Below are positions 23,330-35,829 of a DNA stretch of 64,000 nucleotides, piece after piece (position 1 is the stretch's first letter; each line of letters begins with the position of its first letter). A model generated the notes under the pieces. That model searched no databases and was not told where the DNA came from. It worked only from the letters and a program-made list of their open reading frames with translations. Source of the DNA: Fasciola hepatica (lineage: Eukaryota; Platyhelminthes; Trematoda; Plagiorchiida; Fasciolidae); contig CANUEZ040000116.1 in the NCBI GenBank assembly GCA_948099385.1, positions 12,525,001-12,589,000 on the forward strand. Reading direction: 5' to 3'. The position numbers and the translations under genes are program-made.

Positions 23330-23881
23330 ATGTACGCGCGTATGATGTTCCGAAACGCAGTGTCGCCTCAAATGATGATAGTCAGTCGAAGTTTCAGTAA
23401 CTACCGGTTAACTTTTTCAAGACCGGCTTACAAACGATACTGGGATATTCATCTAAAGCCTTTAGGTTTCAAGCGGTTTGTGCTTATGTGCGTATACTTA
23501 AGCGGGTGTGTATACTATTCAGAATTTTGTGCCTCCAGATTTTGTTTGACATATTACAAAAAGAATAGGAAAAAGAAGTCCATCGCGAAGAAAATAATTC
23601 AGAACGTGAATTTCGACGACACCAGTAGAATACCGGAAACAGAAAGCTTCCAAAACGTTTTTCTGCCCTATCTGAAACTAAAGCCCGAATTATCTGTACT
23701 GATGGCTGATCAAGACAAAATCAAGTATACGGTCGTCGAGCACTTAGCGCAAGATAGGGGCCTATACACTCATTCAGAGTGGATGGCGAGAACTTTACAT
23801 AAGCACACCGTATCTGAAACTGTTAAAATTCATTTACCGATCTTGCATCCTATTATACATATTACCAAGGACCGATTATGA
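23330..23881 (+). CDS. hypothetical 183-residue protein, possible mitochondrial membrane protein
   Basis: Longest open frame in the window. It begins at ATG 23330, two codons after an in-frame TAG (23324-23326). Alternative starts are codons 5 and 6. The first 45 residues are rich in Arg, Ser, Phe and Met with no acidic residue until about 39, as in a mitochondrial targeting peptide. One hydrophobic segment follows (about 48-70, containing FVLMCVYLSGCVYYSEFC), then a strongly basic stretch (KKNRKKKSIAKK) and a soluble tail of about 95 residues with mixed charge. I recognise no family. There is no clear promoter, and no AATAAA lies close downstream. A frame this long is only mildly unlikely by chance in 64 kb of this composition, so it may be a true single-exon gene, one exon of a larger gene, or accidental. 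Confidence 0.35.
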   Translation: MYARMMFRNAVSPQMMIVSRSFSNYRLTFSRPAYKRYWDIHLKPLGFKRFVLMCVYLSGCVYYSEFCASRFCLTYYKKNRKKKSIAKKIIQNVNFDDTSRIPETESFQNVFLPYLKLKPELSVLMADQDKIKYTVVEHLAQDRGLYTHSEWMARTLHKHTVSETVKIHLPILHPIIHITKDRL

Positions 23882-25866
23882 CAAGGTCTGTGTCATTTCT
23901 CCTCATCCCCCCTCCCCTCTCCAGAAAATTCACAAGTCAAACTTTTGATTATACTGAGTAGTATCGTTCTGTACCTGTAGCAAACTCAGGAATGGCCTTT
24001 TATTTGATTATATATGTCTGAATTACGGTGACCTTTTTGACAGTAGGTCACAGTTTGCATTGAAACTTATCCGGGGAAATAATACGGCTCAGCGTACAGC
24101 TTCCATCGAATAACAATGAAACATTTGGGGCCTAACTATCAGAATCGACGACCAAGGTCTTATGAAAAAAGAGCATATTGCTCTTTCCTTCCTCTCTCGG
24201 TTTCGTGAAGATGCATTACTAACGTGACTAGGTTGTCGAGGATCTGCAACGCTTATTCGAATGAGCTTTCGCTGGAAGCAAGTACACAGAATCCAAGGAT
24301 GTGAACCTAATTCAATACTGTGACGCAGAATGGCCACAATTAAAAATACGGCTCTATTGTGGTGTATTCAAAAAATGACCATCAGCCTTGGGATTGTCAT
24401 GCTTCTAACAATCGTGACATGGAGGAAAAAGGCTGATCTTGGAAAATTCACGATATCGAATAGGTAGTGAAATGCTTTTTCTAACAATAAACCCATACTC
24501 AGCGGAAGTTATCAAATTTAATACATCCGGTATCCTGAGTATAAAGCTATCGAAACACAAACTCCGAAATTTGTCACCTCAGTATATCAGATCATTCTTA
24601 TTCACTTCCCGGACTGTTGTACAATGTTCTTTTATTCAGAAGAACTAGTTTGAGAAGTTGCATGATTGAAAAACCTCGTAAATTACGGTTCGAAAACCTT
24701 TCACCGACCTAGAAAGAGAGAAGAAGTAATAGGCTCTGAATTCGCATGCAAGGTAGCGTAAACGCCAACAGCAGGGACTGTCTATGGGGTTTAGTTGGGT
24801 CAGCAGGAACAAGGAGACAAAGGAACAGGAAACCCATCGGAACGGCTTAGGCTATCTGATCAGACCTATGGACAGGAACAAAACGAGAACGAGGGGATAA
24901 GGAGGCTTGTGGTGGTTCTGCTGGTTGTTTACACTCCTCTGTCTCACGTCACACAACAGTCGGAGATGTAGCTGATGTTGTTTTTTCGTCAGCTCTGGAT
25001 GTATCACAAGTGATTTTAAGAATGAACCTTTTTTGACTTATTTATAATAGTAATTGTAATAGTCACGTTATTCATAGTGATATTGGTAGTCACAGTAATA
25101 GTGGTGACACTAGTTACGGAAACAGTAATAATAACAAGAATGAACATTTGCTAAAGCACTGTGAATCTGTTTCACATGTTACCAATCACCAGGAATGCGT
25201 AACCGCCGAACACCATCAGGGAACTCCCCACACCGGACAAGAAACATTGGAAATCTTGGAATCATACTTTCTTTGCTGTCGACAAAAGTTTGGTGAAAAT
25301 TTCATGGAAGTTGTGTTCATCCGTCTCTCCATTTAGTGACCATCATAACAGTCATTTTTGGCAGGAAGTTTTCGTAACTTTCGAATAGTGCATCCCTAGG
25401 ATAATAAGCATACAGACGTACTATGATATGATTCACATTCAAAGAGTGGAACTAAGGATCCATTGATTTTATCAATGGGAAGGAAATATGCTCATAAAAC
25501 ATCCGATGTCCGCCGTTTGTCTAAGGCCAGTTCTTTGGACACATTTACAGTACTACACTGATAATTGCATGGGACAGTAGAATATCCGAATTTCTGAAAT
25601 ACGTTCACTGTGTTCTGAAATGAGGGTAAATCATATCAAATCCTAACAACAAAACTAATATTATTTGTGCACACGCTTCAGGGATCATATCTTGTTACTT
25701 AGCTTCACAAAGCCTAAACTACTACTCAGTTTTTCCACTACTGCTGTCGTAATCTGTACCTCTTGCTTTTAAATTACAAGTCGTGACAATTTCTATTGAA
25801 CACATGCCACGACCGGAGATTCGAACCACAAGAAGACGTTATACGTCCACTTTACTTTAAACTTTA
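23882..25866. other. no gene recognised; cryptic trinucleotide patch
   Basis: Nothing gene-like follows the 183-codon frame. At about 25040-25135 there is an impure run of AAT/AGT/GTA triplets, probably an old trinucleotide repeat. Confidence 0.5.
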
Positions 25867-25867
25867 C

Positions 25868-26086
25868 CGTTCTCTGAGCAAGTAGCTCACCAGCATTATC
25901 TCTGAATCGGACAGTGATATCAGAACTTTCGGAATTAACCAAATTTAATTGTTCCGCAATTGATTCCAGTACACGGCTTCTATGGACCAGACCGAACATC
26001 TCAGTGTAAGTCATTGTCGAAAGTAAAAGTGTTCCCGTTGCACTAACAAACGCGGCGATATTACTATGCATGAACTCATGAGACCA
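25868..26086 (-). other. weak candidate exon, unknown protein
   Basis: On the minus strand, 73 codons are open between a possible acceptor (GACTTCCAG|TGG, AG at 26088-26087) and a possible donor (AGAACG|GTAAAG, GT at 25867-25866). The peptide has a hydrophobic start and a charged end (SSDITVRFRDNAGELLAQRT). The codons look protein-like, but no domain is recognised, the acceptor has a weak pyrimidine tract and no partner exon was found. Confidence 0.22.
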
Positions 26087-26110
26087 CTGGAAGTCGACGA
26101 CTTTATTCAC

Positions 26111-29100
26111 CGAATAACGGGAAAAGAGAATAGAATGCTGGTGGACGGCTACTGCTCATCTGACCTCACTCAATAGCATGTGTTACGTTGAACATGTTGG
26201 AACGTGCAGTGCAAGTGTGCACAGCAGAACGGGTGGGAACTGGTTGAACAGAAAGCATCTGTTGCACGCAAACAGTTGGCTACCGCAAATGCTACCATTT
26301 CTAAAACGGACTATTCCCACCCCCTTACGCGTGTGTGTGTTTTTCAAGTACACGATGACACCCACGGGAAACGCAGCCTAACGAACAAAATCTGTGGCCT
26401 CGCATTTGGCATCTATGCTACTTGTTATGCATGAATTTTTTGACATACGTTGTTGACTCCATGCATGCTTCTCTCAACTCGAGTAAAAATATTGCGGATG
26501 GAACACTTTTCAAAACGAAAGTAATTGTGGGGACAAAAATGCTTCTGCTCTTTTGGCTACTTTTATACTGGTCATTTAATTATCTATGTGTGGTGGGAAA
26601 CAGTTGTTTTACAATGGCACCTAGTTGTAATGGATCTTACACATTGCTTTCATCTGTTACCATAGTAATTCACCGTACATAATATGACTATTTCGATCAT
26701 CTTGCGGACCTCGTTAATAATTATCACATACCGACTGTTCTAGAAGTACATGGATACTGCTGATGAACTTTTTTGTCACTTTCCGTATACCTGACGATAG
26801 AGGTTTCTGTCCCTCGCGCATTTATTTTCATCATTTTGGCCCTGATAACTGCCCTAGGAACTTATTCCCTTACCAAGTAGTTAGATCACCGAGTTTCAGT
26901 CAGAGTCATCTATTGGGATGAAAATATCGGGGAAAATAGAACATCCAATCGTGATAAAATTTCCCTACGCGTTTCAACACACCTTCTCAAAAAGCCTCTC
27001 ACGAGAATCTAGATCTCATCTGGACCATGTTGCATCATTCTCATTTAGGCGCGATCGCGAGCTCAGTTGTCCTCGCAAGCAGCCGAATGTCCCCGTATTC
27101 TTCGTGAGCCAGAATTGCAGAGGGTTCTCTACTGGGTTGAATTCAGTGCTGTACTCTGATCACACCACGGCCAAGGAACAGTGACCAAATTTGGGTTACA
27201 TGTGAATTTTGAGTGTGAATGAATGTGAACCGCGCGGACTTGAAGGGTCTGCAATGTTGGAATCGAAGGCACTGCTCCAAGTACGGCTTTCATTTCTGAT
27301 GTGGAATATGTTGTGTTGGTGTCTAAATGAACTATTCTGTTTTTATCTCCAAGGTAGGGCTTCTTAGCGGGTTTTAAATGCTTTAGTGGTGTTTTGTAAT
27401 TTTATTTCAGATTTCGTCGTATGATATCCCTTGATCTGTTGCACTTGCCAGTGATTCCTTACGTACCACATTCTTCTTGTCCCGGTGTTGTTATCCCCCA
27501 GTTCTCGAATTCAGTTAATCTTTTCCAGCAAGACACGGAAGCCAAAATAACATTAGGCTCGAAATTCCCCGGGGTCACCTTTACGTGTCAGTTAGTTTAC
27601 CAGTTGGCTTGGCTTATGTGGAGGCCTGACAGCTGTCCTATTTTGGTTTCACCTTTGTATTACCCAAAAATTACTTGGTAAACTGATCTCTCGTGAAAAA
27701 CTGGCTGTAAAGGTGCACCAAATTCTTAAGACGGAATGAAAGAGGCATAGGTTTTAATTACTTGACAAAGCCAAAAGTATAAAAGTCGGTCTGTTCTGTC
27801 AAAGTTAATTTTCCTATTTTTATTGATATTTTTGCCCCGTACAAGACCTACGTTAAGGACACTGTATTCTCGTTCAGAATAGGACCTCTTAGTATTTAGT
27901 TATTGATGGAATGCTTTGAGCTTGTGTATTTATGCATAAGGGTAAAAATCAGACGGGGGCTGGGGTCGGAAACGTTTGTGGCTGGGTTAACGTGTTGTGA
28001 GAATTTCATCGTTGACGAGAAGTCAAAGTGGCCAATTTCACTCGATGATTTTTCACTGGATGTAAAATAAGAATGAAAGGAAATATTTGATTGCTGCAAA
28101 AGTCTCTGATCCTTGGAACATGGCTCCATCAAATCTTAAAATCGCGTGCTACGGAAATTAGGCTTCGACAAAAGGTACTCTAGAAACGTCTGTTGACTGG
28201 AACACTAGAAAGAACCCTCACAATCTTACCGTGGAGGGAATGCAAGAAAATAAAGAGAAGGTTGCTCTTGTTCCGCCGTATGTAAAAGACCGTTTGTCTT
28301 TTGCTACAACTAGCTTGTACCATTGAGAGACTAATAGAAGTGCATTCTTTTTTATGATAGGAAGAAAATCTAACTCATCTGGGCCGCAGTCATGGAAGCA
28401 CTAATGACGTGATTCAAGAAAATATGAGAGGTGTTCCAGCTAACAAAACAACAGTGGTAATTCAGCGAAAGTTCGGATTGCTTTCGGATCCATGCGACGA
28501 GTGAATTGGCATTTTATTTGGTGTACGGAATTCCGGAACCTATGCGTCCATACACTGGAAACGGCTTTTTTCCAACACCGACTCCGAGTAACCAACCAAA
28601 TGCCGTATTCGAGCACAATAATGCAGCCTTTCACGAATCATAACTAAGCAAAATCCGGTTATTGTTCCTTGTCCTGGGGTGGCCAGCTAGTAGCCCCGAT
28701 CCGAAGTCAGTCGGGAAAACTCGAAGAATTCTGATTAGTCCGATGTACAAAGACGCTGACTCCAATAAGTCCACGTCTGAACACGTGACCATAGGGAGAC
28801 GGGAATATTAATGGTGCACAATAATTAAATCGTATTAGTCTATTAACCTGTGAATGTCGTTCTACATTGTTCCTTATTGCTTCGCAATAGATTTATGTGA
28901 ATCTTCATGACCATTTTATTGGCTTATCAAAACTGAATGACCTTATGGTACCTTTAATAGGAGATTATGTGGCTTTCCAGCAAAGCGACTCGTTTGTGCT
29001 AACCAAAGAGTAGAAGCCGTAGTCTATGATAGTTTGTTATACAGATATATTAGAGACGTCAGAGAGTATTGTGACAGACTTTAATGCACTGTACACTGAG

Positions 29101-29765
29101 CTGTTTACAGCTAGGTCGGATGTTCCAGTGGTTACGTAATCGTGCTCACCGAATCCTGATACTAAGTTATAGGCCTGATGGGGACCGCAGCTTGACTGAG
29201 TGAAGTAGAAGCCATATGCTGAAAAACGGGGGAATCATTGAAATCTAACGGAGTGCCCGAGGCAAACAATAGGGAAACTTGAAGCGCAGCTACTCTTAAG
29301 GCCTCAATGGGTCAGATGTGATAAGGATTTGAGCAGCAAAGGACTACAGCATCAGGGACATGATGGTTAGAAACGTATTTCGCTCGACCACCGACACAAA
29401 TGATTGCATATGATACGACGGCGACAAACTGGAATGGGGGATTAAAATCACTCCACAAAACAGAAATTCTCTACGTAGACAGCCTACTTGTTCATCCTAA
29501 GAAATCAAATCCAGGCCAATGAAAAAGTCATTTCGTTCGCTGTGAGTCAACGAGTAAAAATAACTGGCTTTTGCGTCGTTCCAAGTGAAAAACAGCTATC
29601 ATTCGTGAAAAAGTGAAGTGATTTTAATTCTAAATCAGAAATTGCATGTACTTTCACAATGTACTCAAACTCTTCACGAAGTTTAGCATCTAGTCCTCGG
29701 TAAATGCTATCTCTCCGGGGAAAAGTATCATGATTAAACAAACTAATCTTAAAACGCACAAGCAG
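26111..29765. other. no gene recognised
   Basis: Several short frames, none with a recognisable domain. I find no tandem or inverted repeat worth naming. The right end borders the 3' part of an RTE-like fragment. Confidence 0.5.
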
Positions 29766-29769
29766 TGAT

Positions 29770-31530
29770 GAGTTCACCAAAATGGGTGCGAATTATGATG
29801 CACCGTCATTGTCATCATACGGCTTTGAACATCAGGGCAAGCCCCGCTGACCATTGCCTTCCTCGCCATGTTGCACGGAGGAATAGAAAGAATCAATATA
29901 CAAGAAGGACAGGGAGTGGAACTACACAGGTGGGAAAAGGAAAGAACGCCGTAGTAGCCAGCACACTGAATACACAGTCTAACGCTGCAAACGCACGTTG
30001 GTCAGTCATTCTGATTCGACAGAAAGTAAACATGACCACCACTGTTCACCGTCCTTTTCCGTATCCCCAACTAATAGGTTGAGGAGTCTTTTGGGCCCAA
30101 ACCACGGAGGCGTGAGGCACCTACTTCTCCTTAGTTGGCTGTACACTTTCTCGCTTCTCGTTGCCACTTCATCTGTTGACCTCAATGTGGCATCTTCCAC
30201 TGCCGAGGATGAGCGGAAAACAGGGCGCTGTACTGTATACGTGTGTTCACCATACTTTACACGTGCCCCAACCAACGAAGTTCACCAAGCTGGATACGCT
30301 GTGATAGAACGTTCTCTGGATTAGTACCCACTACTCCGTTTCTAACCTCAGTTTTGCTTACTTGGTCATTCCATCCAATCTTAGCTATACTAGGTAGACG
30401 TCGATGGTCGAAAAACTCAAGAAACGAACATCTTCCGCACGGAGACTCCAAGTCTTCCAACCACACAACAAAACTGAACACACCGCTGCACAGTACACAC
30501 GACCTTTCAACTTCAGCGAAATATCAAGTCGGCGTCACAGATGCTTCGGTTCAGCCTACACCACTCGAAACTTGGATATAGGCGTCCTCACCTCTACTAC
30601 CTTGCTCCTATCTGTCGTCACGCTGCTGCCAAGTTAAGTGAGGCGGTCGACCACAGCCAGCACTTCCCCTCGATCACCAAGCTAGGAGTCGTTGACGTCC
30701 AGTCTTGCAACATCACTTTATACTTTGGTGGTTCAAAGTGTGTGCCGAAAGGAGCTAAAGCTCTTGGGAATTTATCTAGTGCATGTTCAGCATGTTCCGT
30801 GATTTCGAACAAGCAGATAAGGTCGTCGGCCTAATCTAGGTCACACGGCTTTTCAGTATTTTCTAGTTCGACGCCCACATCCTAAAGATCTCGCAAGGCA
30901 TTATCTATCACCCCGTTCATACCTTAGTTGAGCAGAAATGACGAAGTGGTACACCCTGGTAGAAAACCACTAGTAGTTTGGAATGAACTCTTACTCAGCC
31001 AGAAGTATGAGAGTACAGTGATCCCAGTAGGTTGATGAACTTCTGTGGAATACCTTTTTGGTGAACAGCACTGAATAAAGCTGTTCGGCCAGCCGATTTG
31101 AAAACACTTTTCAAGTTGAGAAAAACCATCACTGTCGGTCGACGGTATGTGTGACGCGCTTCACCCAACTGATGAAAAGTAAAAATCCCACAGATTCCTT
31201 CTCGATCTGGGTAGAATCCGGCCTGTTGTTTAGGGGCGTACCTCTCACCAGCCGATATCAGACGGTGGAGCAAAATCGAGGCTAATACCTTGGTGGCTAT
31301 CAGAATTAAACTGAACCAGCGATGATCACTATAATCAATATGAATTCCCTTGTTCAAGATGGGTTAACTCGGTGACTCGCCCCATTATAAAAGAATACGC
31401 TGCTCGTTCCAAATGTCACCGATCAAGTTGGCAAGTGATTTCATCAAGGCTTCTTCCCCCAGTTCGAAAAGAGCTATATCAACCTTTGTATGCAAAAACG
31501 GCTATCGTCTATGACCACATATCTGCAATG
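29770..31530 (-). pseudogene. RTE-like non-LTR retrotransposon, RT to 3' end, broken
   Basis: A second RTE-like LINE copy read leftwards. In order it shows the RT start (EEALMKSLANLIGDIWNEQR near 31480-31420), palm (QQAGFYPDREGICGIFTF), motif A as VFLNLKSVFKSAGR near 31125-31085, catalytic box near 30840-30810, KVMLQDWTSTTPSLVIEG near 30720-30665, thumb (LKLKGRVYCAAVCSVLLCGW near 30530-30470), FDHRRLPSIAKIGWNDQVS near 30415-30355, and the C-terminal RWLGHV and WFGP..LLNLL boxes to 30006. Motif A has Asn for the catalytic Asp and both other acidic residues are lost. The Tyr of the YADD box is a TAG stop (30833-30831). The frame also shifts several times. The remainder to about 29770 would be 3' UTR. 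Confidence 0.85.
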
Positions 31531-31539
31531 TCATCGGTA

Positions 31540-32556
31540 AAAATCACCGCCATCCCAATACTTGATGTATCTGTCGATGGTTGCTAATAACCTCTTCTGT
31601 TCCTATCTTTTTACTTTAAAAATCCTAGTTTTATTCACCAAAGAAGCGAAAAGTGACACGCCCGTCTCTGTTCCTACTAATGTTAATCTTCGACTGCCCA
31701 TCGTGCGACAAACAGTCGCTAGTAAAGTGATCCACTGAGAACGTGAAATTGTGCCTGAACTTATTCAACCGCTTGGTTTGTGTATAGTTTGTCGGCACCT
31801 CCATCTGAGCCGAATATCTACATCGATTCTGAAGTCAAATCGGGGTACCTTGCATTACTTTCACTCTCAAATGCAGATAGAAGGTCTTCAGTAGGTTTTG
31901 AGATTGATTATCGTAGACTCCATTTGCATTCAACATTGATAGTCTGAGTGAGACTTTGAGGGACTATTCTCCTCTAAACAAATATTAAATAATGGGTTAT
32001 GTTGACTATTGGGATTTGACTTCGGAACCCCGAAAATATTTGGCAAGTTCAAATGATTACATTCACACGACTGCATTTAAGGGATATTTTGATGCAAATT
32101 GCCATTTTCGTGGGTAAATATCTGCCGTATATCCCTATTTTGTTAATAGGGGACGATATCTTCTCGAGTTGCTCAAGAATTCTTGAAGATTGGTGAAATA
32201 TATCGCTTTGGTTCCTCGAAATAGGAATTAATATCAGCCAGTTGGTTGAACTGAATCAAAAATTGTAGGCAGTTACCCTAGTTGGGCCTCATTTAGGGCT
32301 GCTGATATGATCTGAATAAAGATAGAATCAGTTCAGTAGATAATAGCTAAAAAACAGGTGAAAATGAAGGATATATGTGACAATGAGTAACAACATCGCC
32401 CATACAGACGTACATGATTCAAGCACTACATACTCTTGCACGCATGCCATTTGCAACACAACAAAGAGCTTCAAAAACAGCTAAAGTTTTGGTGCTATCG
32501 CCTCTGATGCCAAAGTGAAAAGCCTACAGAAACGAAGTCTTTTTTGCTCATACATG
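31540..32556. other. no gene recognised
   Basis: AT-rich sequence with no motif or repeat that I can name. Confidence 0.5.
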
Positions 32557-32574
32557 CCCACCCACCCACCCACC

Positions 32575-32619
<45 letters not shown>
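32557..32619. repeat. compound (CCCA)n-(CA)n microsatellite
   Basis: About five CCCA units run directly into some 20 CA units. Frames through it encode only repetitive Thr-His or Val-Cys and are not genes. Confidence 0.95.
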
Positions 32620-32620
<1 letters not shown>

Positions 32621-33395
32621 TGCAAACTTCGTGTGATGTGAAACTGTGCAACTGGCCCCCAAGAGTGTCATCTAAAACTGGATATACGACAAGTAGGCCA
32701 CTAGATGACAAAGTGGAGAAGCTGCAGAAACACACACAAATGCCAGCACCATTGCCACCAGCGGTACATGTTTGATGACCTGCCTTCATTGGTAACAATC
32801 TCACAACAACCTAGTGGGTGGGCTCTCGCTGGAGTTGGACAACCGAAGACAGCCACTGATACCTTGACCGTTATACTAGCCTTCGTGATGAGACGGCATC
32901 GGATCAGCGCCAGAGGGGGTCCTAGAGGTCGTGCCCGGTGAACGCTGGTCCGTGCCAGCCAATGATCTCCATCTTGAATGTAATCTATATTTTTTCTCCG
33001 TCACACATACGTACACGCACACAAGCATACACACACTACGAATGAGGCAAAAATCATCACATGGCAAATCACACTGATATTAGGGACCAATCCAGTAGTT
33101 GTTGTTGTTATTGTTGTCTCCGATGTACGAGTCATTGGATTTCGACCTTTTACTTTAGATCCACCTGCAATTCTGGTTTTTTTCCAGTGAACAGATTCTC
33201 TGTTTTTCATCTGTTCGATTTTCATGTGAATAAAAGGGTGGAACCGGTCTCGCAGGCACCAAATGGTAGCATACGGTCACAGAATCTGAGGCATGATGAA
33301 AAATGATGGAAGGTACAAGTTGACAGTACACGGTGAAAGGAAACAAGCAGTGGTTTATAGCCTGATATAAGCAGCAGGAGATCGTAATTACTCAT
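32620..33395. other. no gene recognised
   Basis: Short frames only. A small GTT-rich patch lies at 33098-33117. The right end meets the next retrotransposon fragment. Confidence 0.5.
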
Positions 33396-33399
33396 ATAG

Positions 33400-33940
33400 T
33401 GGCTTCTCATGCGACTTCATATAAGCAATGCTGAGGTTCGGCGGACAGTCTTAGATTTACGGGTCGAATCGCTAGATGAAAAACTTAAGCTCGCCAGGTT
33501 GAGATGGTTGGGACTTGTCCCCTGACAGGATTCCTCGGCGAGCAATGTTGGCTGAGGCGGGTAACGGTTAAAAGATGAGTAAAGGTAGTCGCTCCATGAC
33601 AAGGAAGAACTGTATGAAAAACCCAGTCAATAAACTTAGCCATCTAGGGAGTCTTAGACTTCCTGGGTGGGGTCCAAAAGATCCTGCCGCTCTGGTTAGA
33701 GGGGTTTAAGGATATGGTAAGGTGTCGCGATCAGTGGCGCTCTTGTATCCGCAAAATTTCTTCATCGAGTTGATACCAGTATTTGTAGTTCTCCTCTTAC
33801 TCCACTCATGTCCTTATCTTTCTCATTGTTTCCTTTTGAGGCCGCCGTTGGGAGATACCGACCAAAGCCACTGCACCCAGTGCATGGTTATTAGTTGTCT
33901 GAACTGAAATAAACTGAACTGATTGACTGACTGAATGCAT
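33400..33940 (+). pseudogene. RTE-like retrotransposon, 5'-truncated C-terminus plus 3' UTR and tail
   Basis: A plus-strand fragment starting within the C-terminal domain: ISNAEVRRTV near 33420, LKLARLRWLG near 33485-33515, then after stops and shifts LRLPGWGPKDPAALVRG near 33650-33705 and the closing Asp-Gln-Trp-Arg type box near 33725-33750. A 3' UTR follows with AAATAAACTGAACTGATT and a short tail of TGAC-like units ending about 33,940. The truncation is typical of LINE insertion by target-primed reverse transcription. The orientation is opposite to the two neighbouring fragments, so it is a separate insertion. Confidence 0.75.
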
Positions 33941-33944
33941 GAAA

Positions 33945-35825
33945 GCAATGTGAAGGTGTTAGGAACCACTGGTAGTGGATTTCCCAACCGAGGACTGCTT
34001 AAAATGCGGCATTTATAATTTCAAGCTCCATATGTTGAAAAGTAGATAACACCTGCTTGCTCTCAGTGGTTTACTTCTTGGTGAAGTGGGAAACTTTCAC
34101 CGGATTTCATCTTTAAAATTTGCCTTATGTTGGGGACCCTCCGTTTTAGTTTATTCCGTCCTGTCCACAGTGAACTTTGTGACTAAGTTTTAGAGGCTAC
34201 TTCTCAGTGCTCATAATCCCTAAATGATATACAGAGATAGCATGAAAGTGTGCAGATACAGACGCACGGGAGAAACCAAAGAGACAACGGATGACCCCGA
34301 ATCAGAGTGAGAAAGTGATCGCCACTGGTAAATGAGGAAGTCCCACCTGAGCAATAAGCTGGCCACCCTGGAATCCAAAAAGGGGAGACTTGGCCCACCC
34401 TGCCCAACCCAATCCACTAACACAACTTTTCGTATCAGTTCAGTTCTTTCACCAATTAACGTCGGACATCAGTGTTTCCGCTGCTACCTCGTAGTGCAGT
34501 TCGGTAGAGAATGAAACGAAAAGAAGCTTAAAAAGCACATACCCGGAGGATAAAGTTATACGTTGAAACCAAGTAGATGAAGAAATGGTTCGAACGCAAC
34601 TATACCCCTGACCGCGAAATCAGGAATTTCCTCAAACCACCCGGTGGGTGGATTTCACGAACCCCAACACAAAAGCTTAGCCCTACGTCTGATATTCAAG
34701 GTTTCCAACTATTTCACTAGGTCCTGCACTCATCACCCTGATCCATCCTCCGACTACTAACTGTTTCGGAGAACAATTTACACCGAAGCAGTCTATCCGT
34801 GAACTAAACCTTCACGTCCTTCAATATAACTTGAACCCAAGCTTTATCTGTTTACAACTGGTGGATGTATTTTCCCAAGAAAACTCACCCAAAGCATCAA
34901 AAGCTTTTACACAGTAATGGAAAGGAATGTCTTGAAACACTCTGCGAGAATGACAAATCCCAGTTAAATATAACCGCTTTCTTCGGTTTACCGATTTTCT
35001 TTTTCAAGAAATATTGTGACTGAATTAAGACTCAGTCCAATTAATTTACCATCAGGCTATGCTGAAATAATTCAAAGTAAAGGTGTCAGGGATGTTAGTC
35101 ATACACCCAACCCTAAAACAGAGCTGTTTTTCAGGTCCCCACTTTTTAAGTGCGTGTTCAACGCCCTACCAAGTTAGCAGAAGAAATGCTCAACTGAATA
35201 AGACAAACAATCTAAGGTTGAATTTTATTTTAAAAATCAACAAAACTGGTGAAACAAACACTTCAATCAGCAGTGAAATTTAACTCCAGTTACTTCCATT
35301 CTGGAATGTTTTCCCCAAACTGCTCTGATCCACAGATGACCTTCCAAAAAATGATACAGACTATTTGTGATTCTGCTTGACAAGCGGTAAGTGATCCCCA
35401 TGGTTGAAAAAATGACGTATTCTGTTTCAATTGCATCAGAACTATTTGGCCGCATGTCTGCGATCGCATTCTTCTCAAAAGAAGGTCGAGTAATCTTTAC
35501 GAGGACCTGCTACCCAAAATAATAATTCACAGTTTTACACTTGACCCTCTCCCTTCTCATTTACAAGGGTAGGCTACCTGCCTCCGTCCAGTGAAACGAC
35601 GTTGGAATTCCAGTATTTTCCCGCTAATACTTCAGCGGTCACAAGGAAATCATCCTAAAAATACGGAAGAACTTTGTTTGGTGATCAAATCACCGACTTC
35701 CTTCTGTTGCCATTTTCATTGGTCGCTCCAGGTGTTATTTGCAGATTACGATTACTCATCAAAATCAGCTTAGTTTACTCCATCTCAGACAACACATTAA
35801 CCGTGCTCATTAAGAACCGCAATTA
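33945..35825. other. no gene recognised
   Basis: Nothing gene-like is seen. Short frames and unique sequence lie between two retrotransposon fragments. Confidence 0.5.
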
Positions 35826-35829
35826 TAAA

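Noticed and set aside
24565..24600. Hammerhead-like GTCACCTCAG (also near 44925)
   Set aside because: Only the stem II sequence is shared. The catalytic core bases are missing at both places.
32481..32804. 107-residue minus-strand frame rich in Cys-Val
   Set aside because: It is opened by the CA tract and has no recognisable domain.
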